From the NCBI GenBank assembly GCA_028023455.1, contig JAQFVV010012535.1, positions 1,550,001 through 1,614,000 of the forward strand: 64,000 nt of DNA, in the 5' to 3' direction. The stretch is from Epiperipatus broadwayi (lineage: Eukaryota > Onychophora > Udeonychophora > Euonychophora > Peripatidae). Within the stretch, counting starts at the first letter, position 1; the number at the start of each line of letters is the position of its first letter. Position numbers and translations under genes: made by a program. This document shows, in pieces, positions 45,130 to 57,290 of the stretch. The notes below the pieces were generated by a model. The model ran no database searches. It was not told where the DNA came from and saw only the letters and a program-made list of their open reading frames with translations.

Positions 45130-48100
45130 AATGTATTATGTGAACACAACTGTTATACCACTTATGTGGTTGGGTATAATGCAGAAAGTTTGTATAGTGT
45201 GTGAGATATTCAGAACTTGTTTAACATGGTTAAAGTGTTTTATATAAGCGTATTTTCTTTTAAAATTGCCTAATCTAAAAGGTGAGTTGGTTGAATTGTC
45301 ATCAAAGGCTTTTACTGGAGGCAAGGAGCTGATCACGTTTCTTGATTTTTTTTTTTAAGTGTTTGATAAAACAACGGTAAGACTTATGGCGGTGGTAATT
45401 CCATGAGTGTTTTGCATCATATAATCCATATGGCATAAAGGACAAAGGTGGAAAGTCTTATTATTGAAAATGTTCTATTATGAATGGCGTTTTCAAGTGA
45501 GAGAATCAGTCAGTGCTTATGTTGGAATTGATGACAATCATATCTTTCAGAGTTTTTAATCTTGGGCATCAGTGTATAATATGCTCTATGATTTCATCTT
45601 TACGAGAGCACAGACCACATATTGGCTCGATGCTAGAAAGACCTCTTTAGTGATAAAGAAACCAATTCGTGGGAAGCGCATTTAAGATTAATTTTAATGA
45701 TGAAGTCAAGGAATTTGGGTTCTAGACTCCATGTTTTGAAATATGTAATTAGTCTTTGGTTGGTTATGTTTAGACTGGTTTTAATGGGCTATTGATTAGA
45801 GTTGATTAGGTGTATACTTCCCATAGTGATTTTTCAGTCAAGGTGGGCATGATCAGGTTATATAGTTTTAAGTGTTCTACTAGTAATAATACTCCTGACT
45901 TGGTAATATAGTTTTAAGTGTTCTACTAGTAATAATACCCATGACTTGGTAAAAGGCGATGGATGATCAGTTGGTACAATTTTTTCAATGATGTTGGAGT
46001 ATCCGAAGGAATGGATAAGATTATGCAGAGTATTGTGGGTATTCTGTAATATGATTGCCAGTATCAAGTAGAATGACAGGCCATTTTACCTGCATGGCTG
46101 TTGGATACCTCACAAGCTAATTGGCACTGTCCTTCCTCTCCAGAAAAGTTTGGTGCATAATAGGTTAATTTTGTTTTGAAACTGTTTTGAAATTTTAATG
46201 AATGGAAGATAATATGAGATTTTTGGCATTATGGTCATATTGAGGAGACCTACCTTTCCATATAGTGAGAGGTATACTCTGGAGAGTGAAGTGGTGATAG
46301 CTTCAATTGATTGAAAGATGTCTTCTTGAATCTCTCTTGTCATTGCAGTTGGAGGTTTGAAAATTGGGAAATGTAGATATCTTTGGGGTTTTGCAGAAAA
46401 AGGTGACTTAATTTATTTGTTAGACATTATCTTCCAGATGGATGACTTGTTATAGTTTATTTGTATTTCGTTGTATTTCTGTTTAAGATGTTCTTGAGAT
46501 GGGGAAAGTATTTGATGGTGGGTAGCATGACCATATTGTCATCTATGTATGCAAATGCATTGAGATTTTTATTGAGAGAGGGAACGAATACTCATTGTAG
46601 TGTTTTTCATATCCATCAGAAGAGGATTGATGCATGCCGAGAAGAATAGGGCACTGAGAGAAGAACCTTGAAGGATTGACTTGTATGGCTTGAAACCTGG
46701 TATGATCTTGCCATCAAGAGAGAGAAAAAATCTCTCTGTTGTTAAGCAGATTGCTGATCATCTGAGCAGTTGTGCCCGGAACATTGTATTCGGCCAGAAT
46801 ATCTAGGAGGGTGTTTATCCGGACCGAATCAAAGGCTGCTGCAATATCCAGCTGGACAGCAATAGGTTTGGATTTACGATGTATTTTGATTTAATTGGTT
46901 CTTTTTTTTTCATATTGGTTTGGTGAGATATGGTTAAGGATCTGAGTTTGAATTTGATCTTTAATAATTGACTCCATTATTTTAATAAGCAATGGGGTCA
47001 TGGAAATTTGCTGGATACTGTTAATGTCATTTAGTGGTTTTGCTTTTTTAAGAAAAGGCATGAGAGCCACTGGGCAAAGTTTTGCTATGTTTCTGTTTCC
47101 TGAGGCTAGATGATCTATCATTTTTTTTAATAATTGGAAAATTTGGAATGCTACGAAGGCCTGGATAAACACCATCAAAGAGTGATATTATCTTTTTTTT
47201 GATTTGAATTTCTGTGATGCCATGTTCACCCGGACATCAGCAGCCAAACAGCTGTTTACAGGAGGAGCTCTATCTTTTTGCATTGCTTGGAAGAAGTGTT
47301 GGCTGATGTCCTGCATCATTGGAAAGCCAATGAGATTGGTGCCATTAGTATTGATAGATTAGGGAGTGACTTGTTTTTTATTGTACCCCAATGCCCATCT
47401 GAGGTAATCTCTCATCCAGCAGTGTTGTTGTGATAAGAAACATTTGGAGCTTTGATGGATATATATTCCGCAAGAGAATTTTGCTTGATTTTGTAGAGAT
47501 TTTTGAGATTGATAATTTTTTCTGTATTTGCATAATTTTGCTGTAGTGATTAAAGTTGAATATTAATACCTGTTAAGTCATTTAGAAGGCTGTTGGGTCC
47601 TTTGATTTTCCTGGTGTGGTGGTTTAATATGGACTGTAAAATTCTGATGAAGGCAAATTAGCCCTTATCTGGAAGGGAAAGGATGTTTATTTTTTCTAGA
47701 AATAGATGTATGCCTCAGACACTATCGCTTCAATTATATTTGATTGGGTGATCATACACATGGTTTTGCCAGGTCCATCAACAGGTAAAGGAACTGTAAT
47801 AGGTGTCAGTTGTATGTTCAAAGCAATATGATCAGAAAAGCAACAGGAGCTAAGGCTGCATTGAGGTTGAAGTGGAGGTCTGGAGTGTAGTACACCAGGT
47901 CAATCAGTGACTTTTTAGTTTTGGTATAAAAAGAGTAGGCTTCAGGAGGGAAGAAGCCAATTTATTAGATGCAAGAATCTCTTGTTGAAGTCTCCCAAGA
48001 GTACAGTAGGGGAGGTTGTTACCATTGATGGTAGATATTGTGAAGTGTCTTTGGCTGTGTATATGTAAGCTATGATAATCAGATATCCCCAATAGTCTAT

Positions 48101-48380
48101 TTCTATGATAATTATATTGACATCTAGATATAGTATGTTAAAACTTTTTGGTGGTGTTGAACTCCACCTGATGCTGAAAGGCCAATGGAAAAATCGAGTA
48201 AATTCGAGCTATGAGAGAAGTGTTAGTATTTTATGATTCTGTATTATGGTGATATTTAGTTTCACCCATTAGAAGGCTAAGTGGTGAACAGAGAGAAAGC
48301 TACTTTTTAATAGTGTGAACTCTATCAATTGAATTGATGTTGATGCCATGAATATTAATGCCAGTGATTTTGCAAAACAT
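45130..48380 (-). pseudogene. LINE C ORF2: endonuclease, RT and C-terminal Cys/His region
   Basis: Starts at ATG 48378-48380 (MFCKITGINIHGININSID, APE motif). Endonuclease pieces run to about 47780. The RT N-terminus at 46891-47178 has ALMPFLKKAKPLNDINSI and IKIMESIIKDQI. At 46780-46860 the minus strand reads VQLDIAAAFDSVRINTLLD (first catalytic Asp), then LQGSSLSALFF near 46670. The YxDD region (about 46510-46560) reads DDNMVML in a broken frame. Thumb piece 46110-46343. C-terminal CGLCSRKDEIIEHIIH near 45610-45650, the same Cys/His motif as in LINE E. Confidence 0.85.
45860..45952. repeat. Tandem duplication, 46 bp x2, in LINE C
   Basis: 'atatagttttaagtgttcta' begins copies at 45860 and 45906; near identical. 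Confidence 0.95.
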
Positions 48381-48386
48381 GATTAC

Positions 48387-50420
48387 TTAATCCAATCCCT
48401 CCTCAGCAAAGTGTACCAAGTCGATGGTGGAAGTCTCCATGCTAACGAGGTCTGATGCTGCTTGGCAGTCAGAGTCTTGAGATTGAACATGTTGTAGGAT
48501 TGATAACATATTTCTTATTTGAAGTATTTCATTCATAAAATCTTCTGTATTTGATGTAGTTATGTATTCCATCTGAGATTCTTCAGATGGATCAGTTGTA
48601 TCGATTGTTGGATCCATGGTTTTCCTCTTTTTTTCTATGAATTTGTGAAGCGTTGAGCTGGATGTATCTGAAATTTGTTTGTTAGAGGGGGGTCTTGTGT
48701 CGGTTGGGAGTTGTCATTATCTGAGCTTGATCTATCTGTTCGAATAGATTGATTTTTTTTAATTTTTTTATTTGTATTCAGGGTAATTGTTGTGTCAGCT
48801 TTTTGAGTGTTGTGATGTTTATCAGTGTTATTTTATTTTTTCTGTTTTTTTATTGTCAAGATTTTGTTTTATTTTTTTGGCCTGAGACATTTTCTGTTTG
48901 CTGTGTCTGTTGTGAGACATTATTCATGCTTACCATCGTGCTGTATGATTGAGAAATCTCTTCATCTGAAGGTTTAAGATTTGGTGGAGTTGAAGATTTG
49001 TAGACAGTTTGTCGACCACTTTGGGTTTGATAGGCTTTGCTGGCCTTAATGTTGGTGATAGATCAATGGTTTTAAGCTGAATGGATGTTGTTTTGAGATT
49101 TTTGTCTATGATATTTTTAAATTTTACTGTATTTTCTTCCTCACCTGGATCTTCCTTGCTTTCGTCAATTAGGTTCGATCATATTGTCTTCTTTTGTAGT
49201 AAGAATTTGACCTAAAAATTATTTCTTGGGGGGGTTGTATTGCATGCATCATCTGTTTGTTCTTTGTTTGAATGATTGCATTAAGAGATATTGCTTGGTT
49301 CTCTATTTCACTGTAGTTTGTATAAAGGTCGATATTCGTTCATTCTTGAGTATCCTCATTTTGATTGATAGGTTTGTTGAAGGATTTGTTTGATTAGAAT
49401 TGTTTGAGTGGGTGATATTGCTGTTTGAACTAAGCCCAAGAGATGTTTGGCTATTTAGGATTGTGGTAGAAGTAGAGATGTTAATAGATCTACCAGAACA
49501 TCTATGAACTTTATTCTTTTTAGAACACAGTTTGTACATATTCTTGCTACACATTCTTTAATGAGGTGTGTCCTTTGAAGGCAAAAGAAACACTGTGGCT
49601 GTACTCCCCTGAAAGACAATACCATAGGAGAGCCTCTTGCAGAAATGATGTTGGATATGTCAGTGAGTATGATGTTTTTCTTTAATGTAAGAGAAGATAA
49701 CTGTATCGGACAGAATTTGTTCCTCTACATGAGGGTTTAGGAGCTGTTTAAATTTTCTAACTGATCCATAATTAATAAGAATGTTTTGCAGTTTTTGATC
49801 ATTAAAGTGTGCAAGGCAGTTTTGGATTCTGCCTGATAGTATAACTGGATGATTCATATCTATGGAGCATAGTATATAATTTCCTAGAGATCTGTAGTTA
49901 TTTTTGAAGTTCATTCGATCTTCCCATGTTTTAAACTCAACAATCACATATCCGTTCATTGGGATGATTTAGGATCTTGTGAATACCATTGCCTAATTGC
50001 TTTTGATTATTTAGACTGTATAGTTGTTCCAAAGGGAACTTATATAAAAAGCACATTGTTGATTCGTTATGGCTAAGATTAGGGACTTATCACTGTAGTA
50101 ATTTGCAAACAATTTGTTATGGCTAAGATTAGGGACTTATCACTGTAGTAATTTGCAAACGATTTATAAAGAGTGTTAGGTAACGTTTTATTGAAATTAT
50201 TGTTTATTTTTTGAAAAATTTTGTCGTTAAGATCATTTATATTAAATGAGATCATTTTCTAGGATGTTTAGTTCATGTTTTATAGGTTGTTCTATGTCTA
50301 ATTCTGAGATATTTAAAAACAATTCATTGAAATTGCCGGCCTTTTAGACCTTACAATATTTGTGTATGTAGATTTTTTTAATATTGGTGTTGAGGAAAGC
50401 ATTTTAGATTGTATGTTGAC
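48387..50420 (-). pseudogene. LINE C ORF1 remnant with CCHC knuckle
   Basis: From about 50420 the minus strand reads STPILKKSTYTNIV and ELFLNISELDIEQPIKHELN. The piece 49660-49959 has NGYVIVEFKTWEDRMNF and CSIDMNHPVILSGRIQN, which resembles a nucleic-acid-binding fold. Near 49530-49610 a knuckle CFFCLQRTHLIKEC is intact, followed by ARICTNC. The acidic C-terminal piece (48387-48617) ends only 7 bases before the ORF2 start, the usual tight ORF1-ORF2 spacing. Several frameshifts. Confidence 0.78.
50066..50165. repeat. Tandem duplication, 50 bp x2, in LINE C ORF1
   Basis: 'gttatggctaagattaggga' begins copies at 50066 and 50116, essentially identical. Confidence 0.95.
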
Positions 50421-50880
50421 TGATGTAATTATGGATAGATAATATGCAAAATAATGTAAGCTCCAATTTCAACATTCAATCAAGCAATGCAGTCATCGGA
50501 CATAAATTTTATAGCCTTAGATCTAATTTAAATGCATCTAATCAAACTTCTACAATGAATAAAAAACCACCAACCAGTAAAGCAAAGGAAAATAACAGCA
50601 AAAGTATAGAAAATTTACAATTCCCTCCAAATATAGACAATAACATAAATATTGCTTCAGGTGAGTCTATCAAATCTCTAAAAATACAAGTGAAAATCAA
50701 TCATCTCATCAAAGACTCTACTCACCCTCAGTAGATTCTAATGAACAATATCCTTTGCCCATAATACACTTAAAACAATATCTGAAAATAATTAACAAAA
50801 TTACCGACAAGAAAATTTTAAAGAAAAAAATTTTCCACCAGAGGACGACAAAAACAATGCTGTGACATTAGAGTTTGTCA
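50421..50880 (+). pseudogene. Asn/Ser-rich open frame of unknown origin, plus strand
   Basis: 50444-50734 is open for 96 codons (MQNNVSSNFNIQSSN..). After a one-base shift near 50710 the reading continues for about 45 codons (NEQYPLPIIHLKQYLKIIN, then a lysine-rich end) to 50850. The composition (Asn, Ser, Lys, Ile) resembles LINE ORF1 N-termini in this window, but I find no shared motif. It lies head-to-head between minus-strand ORF1 pieces of LINE C and D. It may be an inverted 5' end of a LINE or an unrelated relic. Confidence 0.4.
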
Positions 50881-50929
50881 ACAGTAATTTCAAAAATAAA
50901 AAATTATGAAATAAATTACAAAATTGATA

Positions 50930-51560
50930 AATCTCATTCAAAAACAAACAAAGTTAATATTACAGTCCAATGCTCTCTGCTTTTTATCATCAATTTGGAC
51001 AATATTTGCATAACTATTTTTTAAGTTGAATTTTTTTTTATTAAGGATTTCTGCAGAGATTTCCTCATCAAATGATGTCTCCATATAAGAATCATCACCC
51101 GATTTCAGTTTTGATTGATTTGTAGCATTATCTAAGTTATTAAAAGAGTTTTTAAAATTAACCTTACTTACATTATGGGAAGAAATGTTCTCTGCATCAA
51201 CGATGTTATTAGGAGAATTACCCAGGGTTATTCTTCCAATAATATTGGTGTTTCCCTTCAACTGGGATTGATATTTTAATTTGGACTATTATTTGTGCTT
51301 GATTGGAGATTTTGATTTAATAATAAATCACTGGGCAACTTTTCAGGCTGTGAATGCTCTTCTGTAATGATGCTTTTTTCCATAGAGTTCATAATGATTG
51401 TAGACATTTTGAAATTACTTTCAAAATTTTTAAAAGTATTACTCATCCTTTAACCAGACTAAAGATCAAGGAATATCCTATAGTGCATATAAATTTGTTA
51501 TTAAACACTAGAAATTGTATAAAAAATTTCAATTCAATCAAAAGCTAGAAACAAAGCAGT
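50930..51560 (-). pseudogene. LINE D ORF1 fragment
   Basis: The open piece 50938-51261 (107 residues) contains EISAEILNKKKFNLKNSY, then ANIVQIDDKK. This aligns with the ORF1 segment KKSTYTNIVRSKR of LINE C, so it is an ORF1 N-terminal fragment of a related element. The remaining sequence to 51560 shows no clear frame on the minus strand. No ORF2 is attached. Confidence 0.6.
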
Positions 51561-51583
51561 TGATGAGAATTTAAAATTGATAC

Positions 51584-52223
51584 TGTAATGCCCTTGCCCC
51601 TTGAGGCAAATGACTGTGACAACAAAACTGAGAACATACAATAGAAATGAAATTCTAACTTCGCAAAAAGAAAACGGTACTCGCAAACTTAACGAGCTAT
51701 TTATTTAACAAATTGAATTTTCCAATTTATAATATTGTAACTTAAAACTCGACCACCCTGAAGGCTTACATAAATAATAAAAAGATCAGGATGATCTACT
51801 ATAATTACTCTAGTCGGACTTTAACACCTTCAGATCCGATAATCTGGGTACGCCTTTTCCGTTGTTCCTGATCTACTCTCAGTTACTCTCCACTCTGGTA
51901 ACAAATAGGAAAAAAAGTTTGCATGATCTTTTCCTTCATAGTTTATATAGTCCCTGTATTTTCTCTTATCAGTTTCTTTTAATCTGTTTTCGTCTAACTA
52001 GAACAAATATGGCTCATTCTTTCGATATTTTTTCCCCAATTAACTTATTATGTTTTCCCGAATATATTATAATTATTTCCATTATACACATTTCTGTAAA
52101 TTTTGATTTTTAAATTATTTTATTTATTTATTTACACAGCTGTATTCTTACACATTTTTTATATATCTACTTCTGGAGTAACAATTATGATAGTTATAAT
52201 TATTCAACCGTGCATACACTACA
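51584..52223 (-). repeat. G6 LTR (3' LTR)
   Basis: Plus strand begins 'tgtaatgcccttgcc' and ends 'catacactaca'. It is followed immediately by 'cttcctcccctctag', whose complement is a good polypurine tract (AGAGGGGAGGAAG). That fixes the right edge. No second copy lies in the window; the left edge rests on the TG..CA rule. Confidence 0.75.
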
Positions 52224-52240
52224 CTTCCTCCCCTCTAGAA
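52224..52240 (-). other. G6 polypurine tract
   Basis: The minus strand reads TAGAGGGGAGGAAG directly before the LTR start TGTAGTGTATG. It primes plus-strand DNA synthesis in LTR retroelements. Confidence 0.75.
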
Positions 52241-52279
52241 GTTTAAAAACGTCTTCATTAAACATAATCATTCAAATTG

Positions 52280-53330
52280 AGCTTTCTTTTATTATGTATG
52301 GGTCTAAATGACGTGCTTTCTTCCGGTTTATGATAGAAATTACTCTCCTCTTTTTTGCATGTCCCTGGGTAATTGTTTCTTTGGGTTAGTGTTTGTTTCC
52401 TGAGGTTGTAGTTGAAAAAAGATATCCATATGTATTTCTTCCTATTCTTTTTTCTGTATGTGATCTACATGTCGTCTCTAATTTTGTCCATTAACTCTGG
52501 TAATTTGATATATTTGTCTTGATATCACTTTCTCGATTGTTCTTTTTATCCATAGTTTACGAAGGATGGCTTTTACCCATACTAAATCACCTATTTCAAA
52601 CGATTTCCGTATTGTTGCATCGCACACGATGTTTTGGGACACCAAATATCTAGCTTAGTTCTTAATTTCTGCCCACATAATTTTGCTGGTGATTTTTCGG
52701 TCAACATTGACGGAATTGAAGGCTGGATAAACATAAATTCACATAAAGTTTGTTGCATATCCACATTTTTATTCTTCTTTATACATTAGTTTACTTGTCC
52801 TACAGCATTTTCCGCTAATCCATTCGACTCAGGATGGAATGGTGATGTATATACATGTTTGATCTCACAACTTGTAAAATTGATTTAGTTCTTTGCTTAC
52901 AAAACCAGCACCATTGTCTGATATTATCATCTCAGGAAAATCATGTATATAAAAATTGTTCTTAAACAGTTTATAGTTTTCTGTGCACTAGTATTTTTCA
53001 CCAGGTGACACTATCCATTTCGAAAATGCGTCTGTCATGATGAGCATTAGTTTTCCCTCAATCGGTCCTGTGTGATCTATATGCAAATGTTTCCAAGCTT
53101 TAGATGCTTTAGGCCAGGAGAGATACTGCTTAAATGGTAATGAGCTTTCCGTTTGACATGGTGACCACTTTAATTAATTTTTCAATGTCATTATTTATTT
53201 GCGGACACCAGACATAACTCCACACCAAAGCTTAATAAATTTAATATCTTATGTCTTTTTACTGGAGGTATCACTACTCTGTCCCCCATGATTATAATCC
53301 CCTATGTATAGATGTGTTCTCTGTTAACTT
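52280..53330 (-). pseudogene. G6 integrase remnant
   Basis: Minus-strand motifs in order: AWKHLHIDHTGPIEGKLML and TDAFSKW (53020-53110, first Asp), DNGAGFVSKELN (about 52900), TSPFHPESNGLAENAVGQ (52790-52850, catalytic Glu) and the C-terminal module GDLVWVKAILRKLWIKR (52540-52600). The catalytic residues are all recognisable, but stops and shifts leave no open frame over 60 codons. Confidence 0.8.
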
Positions 53331-53339
53331 AAAACCCCA

Positions 53340-53560
53340 TCGCTAAATTATTTGGTTTACATTTGGGCCAACCTTTCTTAATCCAGGTTGTCAACCAATG
53401 ATAATCTTTATCTTCCTTAGTCCACTATTTACAAGCTTTGATTTCATACTATGTAATTAACTTCAATTTCACTCTCTATCGGCTCATTATTATCTGGTAA
53501 TCTCGGTAACGCATCTGCATGGGTAATTTCCTTTGTATTTTAAAATACAATCATATGCAG
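53340..53560 (-). pseudogene. G6 RNase H, downstream part
   Basis: The minus strand continues from the piece beyond G4 with YDCILKYKGN and then a degraded ADALPRLPDNN-type end, the standard close of Gypsy RNase H. The left edge of G4 (53561) falls inside the AYD segment. Confidence 0.75.
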
Positions 53561-55538
53561 TTTAACCGGCCACCCCTTCTAACCATCTTACCCGATATTT
53601 GACAACTTAAACGAAATATAATAGATCTTAAGAAATGAACACGTGAGCCATACCATAGACTACATTGAATGACTATGGCTGTTTAGTCACCATAACACCT
53701 GTAGATAACATTTAAATACTATCTACCAAAGGAAAATTCTAATATGAATTATTTATATAAGTATTATTTATATGACGCAATTTTTAAATATTGCATGAAT
53801 AGGATTTAAGACAAATGAAATGAAAGTTTTCCGGTAGCCCTTGTCTCTTGAGTAAGATCTAAATAAAAAAAAAATATCTACAGGAAGAATATATTTATGA
53901 GCGTCAGTTGATCGATGACCTCAAGTGCCAAACTCACTATTATGGTGAGAATTATATTTTCCTGACTAACGAGGTGCCTGACCCAAGCTAGCTCATTCCC
54001 AAGGTTGGGAGGAAAACTATCGGATGAACAGAGATAATAACAAAAAATATGGGTTTGTATGTAACATATAATGAAATCATAAACGTATCTGCTCACTTCG
54101 GACATATTGGAATAATTTGCATTTTATTTGGCAGGTAAAATAATAGGAGAATGTAAACGATAAATAATAGGTAACTTTAACTCCAAGGTAAATATATATA
54201 AAATTTTATTATTAATATTTAAACATAATCTATATAAAATCAACTCATATCATTCCCGGTTAAAATCTATAATAAATTCCCCAAACCATAAATGAAGTAA
54301 TAAAATATTTAATCTAGAACAAATAAATATTAATTTATATATAAAAAAATTTAGTATACAGTTATACGCAATAGTTTCATGCTACGAACTAATTTAATAG
54401 AGTCATTACGAGGGTAGCCATAAGCAATTCCGAGTTATATATATAAAAAAAATATAGTTCACGTTACCTGACGAACCCCGGGGTGTGGGATCAGAATATA
54501 ATGAATCACGTAGTGTATCGGGTTGAGTTCCATGAGCTTGTAGCATTCGAAGTTTGCCTTATGAGAGCACAATATAGTTTCTTTCTACAAAGTCCAGCAT
54601 TAAGATTTACGTAGGTGATGGATGAGTCGCAATAGAAGTTCTCTATGATATACGATTTTCACAATGAATTTATTCATATTTTGGATGCACGATTTGCTCC
54701 TATTTCATCCTATGTTAAGCAATACGGATTATTCATGAGGTTCCCAGGTTCTTCTGCGGGCAGGCGGTGTAGTCAGTTTGCATCGGCTGCAGGTGGTAGA
54801 GCCCTTCACGTATTGATGCTTACCCCGTCATTTTAAACATTTTTATTAATATATTTCTACGATTCTCTCTTCTCAACGGTTACAATCTAACTGCCAACTC
54901 TCCTCTTTTTTTCATTAATTAATTTTTTTTAATTGCTTTGTCCTTTCTCAGAAAAAAGAATTTTATCAGATCTCCGATCTAGTTCTTTTTCTTTGAATAC
55001 TTTTTCCTTTTCCAAATTACTTTTTACTTCTTTATTTGACATGTCCATTGTCTTGTGGTGCCGTCATTCCTGGTATCTTTTCTTATTCGCAATACATTCT
55101 TTAGCTTTTCTTGGAATTTTTTTTTTTTGAAGTAATTAAGGATTGTTATACAACCCAGAATTGCTTGGAGGCATATACAATATTTCTTTTCACTACCCTC
55201 GCTAATTTGAGATATGATTGAAATTAAAATCAATATTTTAGACAATCCTAAACAATATATATAAAAATATTTGCGTACAACTGTATTTTTGCCAATTTAT
55301 AATATTTTAAAAATAAAACATTCTAAAATAAACAATGATTACTAATTAATCCCTTCCCCATTTATTTTCTTAAAAAAAAAAAAAAAATTCAAAATTTAAT
55401 TCACGCACATATATATGTCTAATTTTACATATATTTTTAACCCTTTAACGACAGCTTGAATAAATACCTGTATTGAGGGTATTGTGTATGTGCTTTTCCA
55501 CTTTCTTGTAACAGGGTTTGAACCTAGCTACTGTTACA
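53561..55538 (-). repeat. G4 LTR, left (3' LTR)
   Basis: Plus strand begins 'tttaaccggccacccc' and ends 'ctactgttaca'. Followed by the purine tract. The end carries a hairpin: TGTAACAG ... CTGTTACA with a 16-base loop (55507-55538). Confidence 0.93.
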
Positions 55539-55552
55539 ATTCCCCCCTGTTG
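55539..55552 (-). other. G4 polypurine tract
   Basis: The minus strand reads ACAGGGGGGAAT just before the LTR start TGTAACAG. Confidence 0.8.
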
Positions 55553-55811
55553 GAAAGACTTCAAAATGGGGGATCCCTATTTTGAGGTCTCAAATAATAG
55601 ATTCATTACAGTACGGGTTTTAAATATATATTCCCCTCTCAATATCCACATTTATCTTACATCTGCCGCAGATATTCATTGAATAGTACATTAATTTGAA
55701 ACCGTGGCAAAATAAGATGCCTTAACCGACTAAGATGTCAAACCCCCAAAAAAATATCACAAATGAAAACAAACCCCCCAAAAAAAACTTAGGCACACTT
55801 CTTTACTTTAG

Positions 55812-56939
55812 TCACTGTCTATCTCTTAACGTTGGAGATGGGGGACGCGACCCTTTTCCCTGTCCACTATAGGACTTCAGTACTGTTTGACGGTCTTCCC
55901 TTTCGTATGGTGGATGCCGTGATGTTCCTGTATCTTCTCTTTGGTAGCCCTTTCGGATATCTCTCGGATACCTACCATCTTCGTACCTTGTCGTTTGAGT
56001 GTTTTCGACTTTTCTCCTATCCAGCGGTTCATCCTGGTCTTGCATGCTCATGTCTATCGCATTTAGTAATTCTGCCACTTCCTCAATGGAGGCCTTCCCA
56101 TTTCCCAGGAGCATCTGTTCAATTTTGATAGGCAAGTTACGCTTAACCACCCTAATAATATTGTTTTCCGTCATGTTACACGCATCCAAGGTGCGCAACT
56201 TAGCTACCTGATGACGGAAAAACTGAGAATAAGTTTCCTGACTCATCGTCCTATATTTTTCCTGCATGGTATAGGATCTCACCATTTTTTACCTTTCTTC
56301 GGACCAGAACGTATCTCTCACCACTTCTCTGTACTCTTTGTAAGTCTTGAGTGGATGAAATAGCGAATCCCACCATGACTGCGCATCTTCCACCAAGTTG
56401 CTACAGGTGATAGCCAATTTGCATTCTTCGGTCATCACGTTAATGGCAAAATATCTTTCCAGGCTTTTTAAATGTTCAATTGGTGCCTCTCCCATTTGCC
56501 CAGCAAACCTTTTAATCTTTAAAAACTGGTTTACCCGTGATTGCTATATTGGACATCTCACTATACCCTCCTTATCCTCTACTATATTATTTTGCTCTAT
56601 TGGGTCTTTTGTTTTTCTTACTCCCTCTTTCTTTTCTTTCTTGGCTTTCTTTTGCCCTTTTTCTAGGTCATCTTCTCTTTGGATTGGACTTTCTTCCCTT
56701 TTGCCTTCCCTTATCTGCTCATCTAGTTTCTTTTCCATTGCTAATATTCTACTCTCTTGCTTTTTCTGCTTTTTGAACATATCCTGTTTTTTCCTCATTT
56801 TCTCAAATCTTAATTCCATTCTTTCTTCCATCTCCTGTAACTTCCTCATAATAATATCCATCATACCGGTCTCTCCTGCTTTCTCTGTACTATCCTCGTC
56901 CATTTTCCCTTTCTGTCTTTCTCTTGAACGGGTTTTCAT
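55812..56939 (-). pseudogene. G4 Gag polyprotein, single frame with two stops
   Basis: One frame of about 376 codons from ATG 56937-56939 (MKTRSRERQKGKM) to the stop at 55812, with in-frame stops only at 56544-56546 and 56289-56291 and no frameshift. The first ~130 residues are very charged (Lys/Glu/Arg) and should form a coiled coil (MRKLQEMEERMELRFEKM). The middle is a retrotransposon Gag capsid domain: EHLKSLERYFAINVM, EDAQSWWDSL, YREVVRDTFWSEER, SQETYSQFFRHQVAKLR and RNLPIKIEQMLLG. The C-terminus is basic, Arg/Pro-rich and without a zinc knuckle. Gag would package the element's RNA. Two clean stops in an otherwise intact frame suggest recent loss, or a stop-tolerant template. Confidence 0.85.
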
Positions 56940-57290
56940 CTACCTTATTTCTACTCTTTTTTTTTGTGAAATACTAACACAATTATGTATTTCTTATTGT
57001 TTTTAAATATATATACCGTGCCGAGTGAACTAATATGACAATTTATTTATTATTTTTGATTTCTTTCTATATAACGTGCCGGTTCCCCACTCCAGCTCAC
57101 AAAATACTATGCTGACCGTCACCTGTCCTACTGTTGAATCTCTACCTCTACCTCTCACTCCTATTTTCTCCCCTATCTGGTGCTCTATTTCCTAAAGCAA
57201 TATTTGCAAGGCAAAATAATTAAACTCACGCAAAAACAAAAAAAAAATTAATTTCTTTTTATTGACCTGCTGTTCTCCTACTTTCGTAGC

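Larger units (their letters stand above)
45011..50420 (-). mobile_element. LINE C, near full length, decayed
   Basis: Minus-strand relative of LINE B, directly upstream of it in the same orientation. ORF1 remnants (48387 to ~50420), ORF2 from 48380 to about 45130, and a 3' end near 45010-45050 that abuts LINE B's 5' end. Two short tandem duplications (45860-45952, 50066-50165). Confidence 0.88.

Noticed and set aside
53878-54105. Duplicated 75-residue minus-strand frame (also 57627-57854)
   Set aside because: It is present twice only because it lies in the two G4 LTRs; one difference and no known domain. Not evidence of a gene.
55024-55245. Minus-strand frame with a signal-like hydrophobic stretch (also 58819-59001)
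   Set aside because: Lies in the G4 LTR U3 region, low complexity, and its length differs between the two LTRs.
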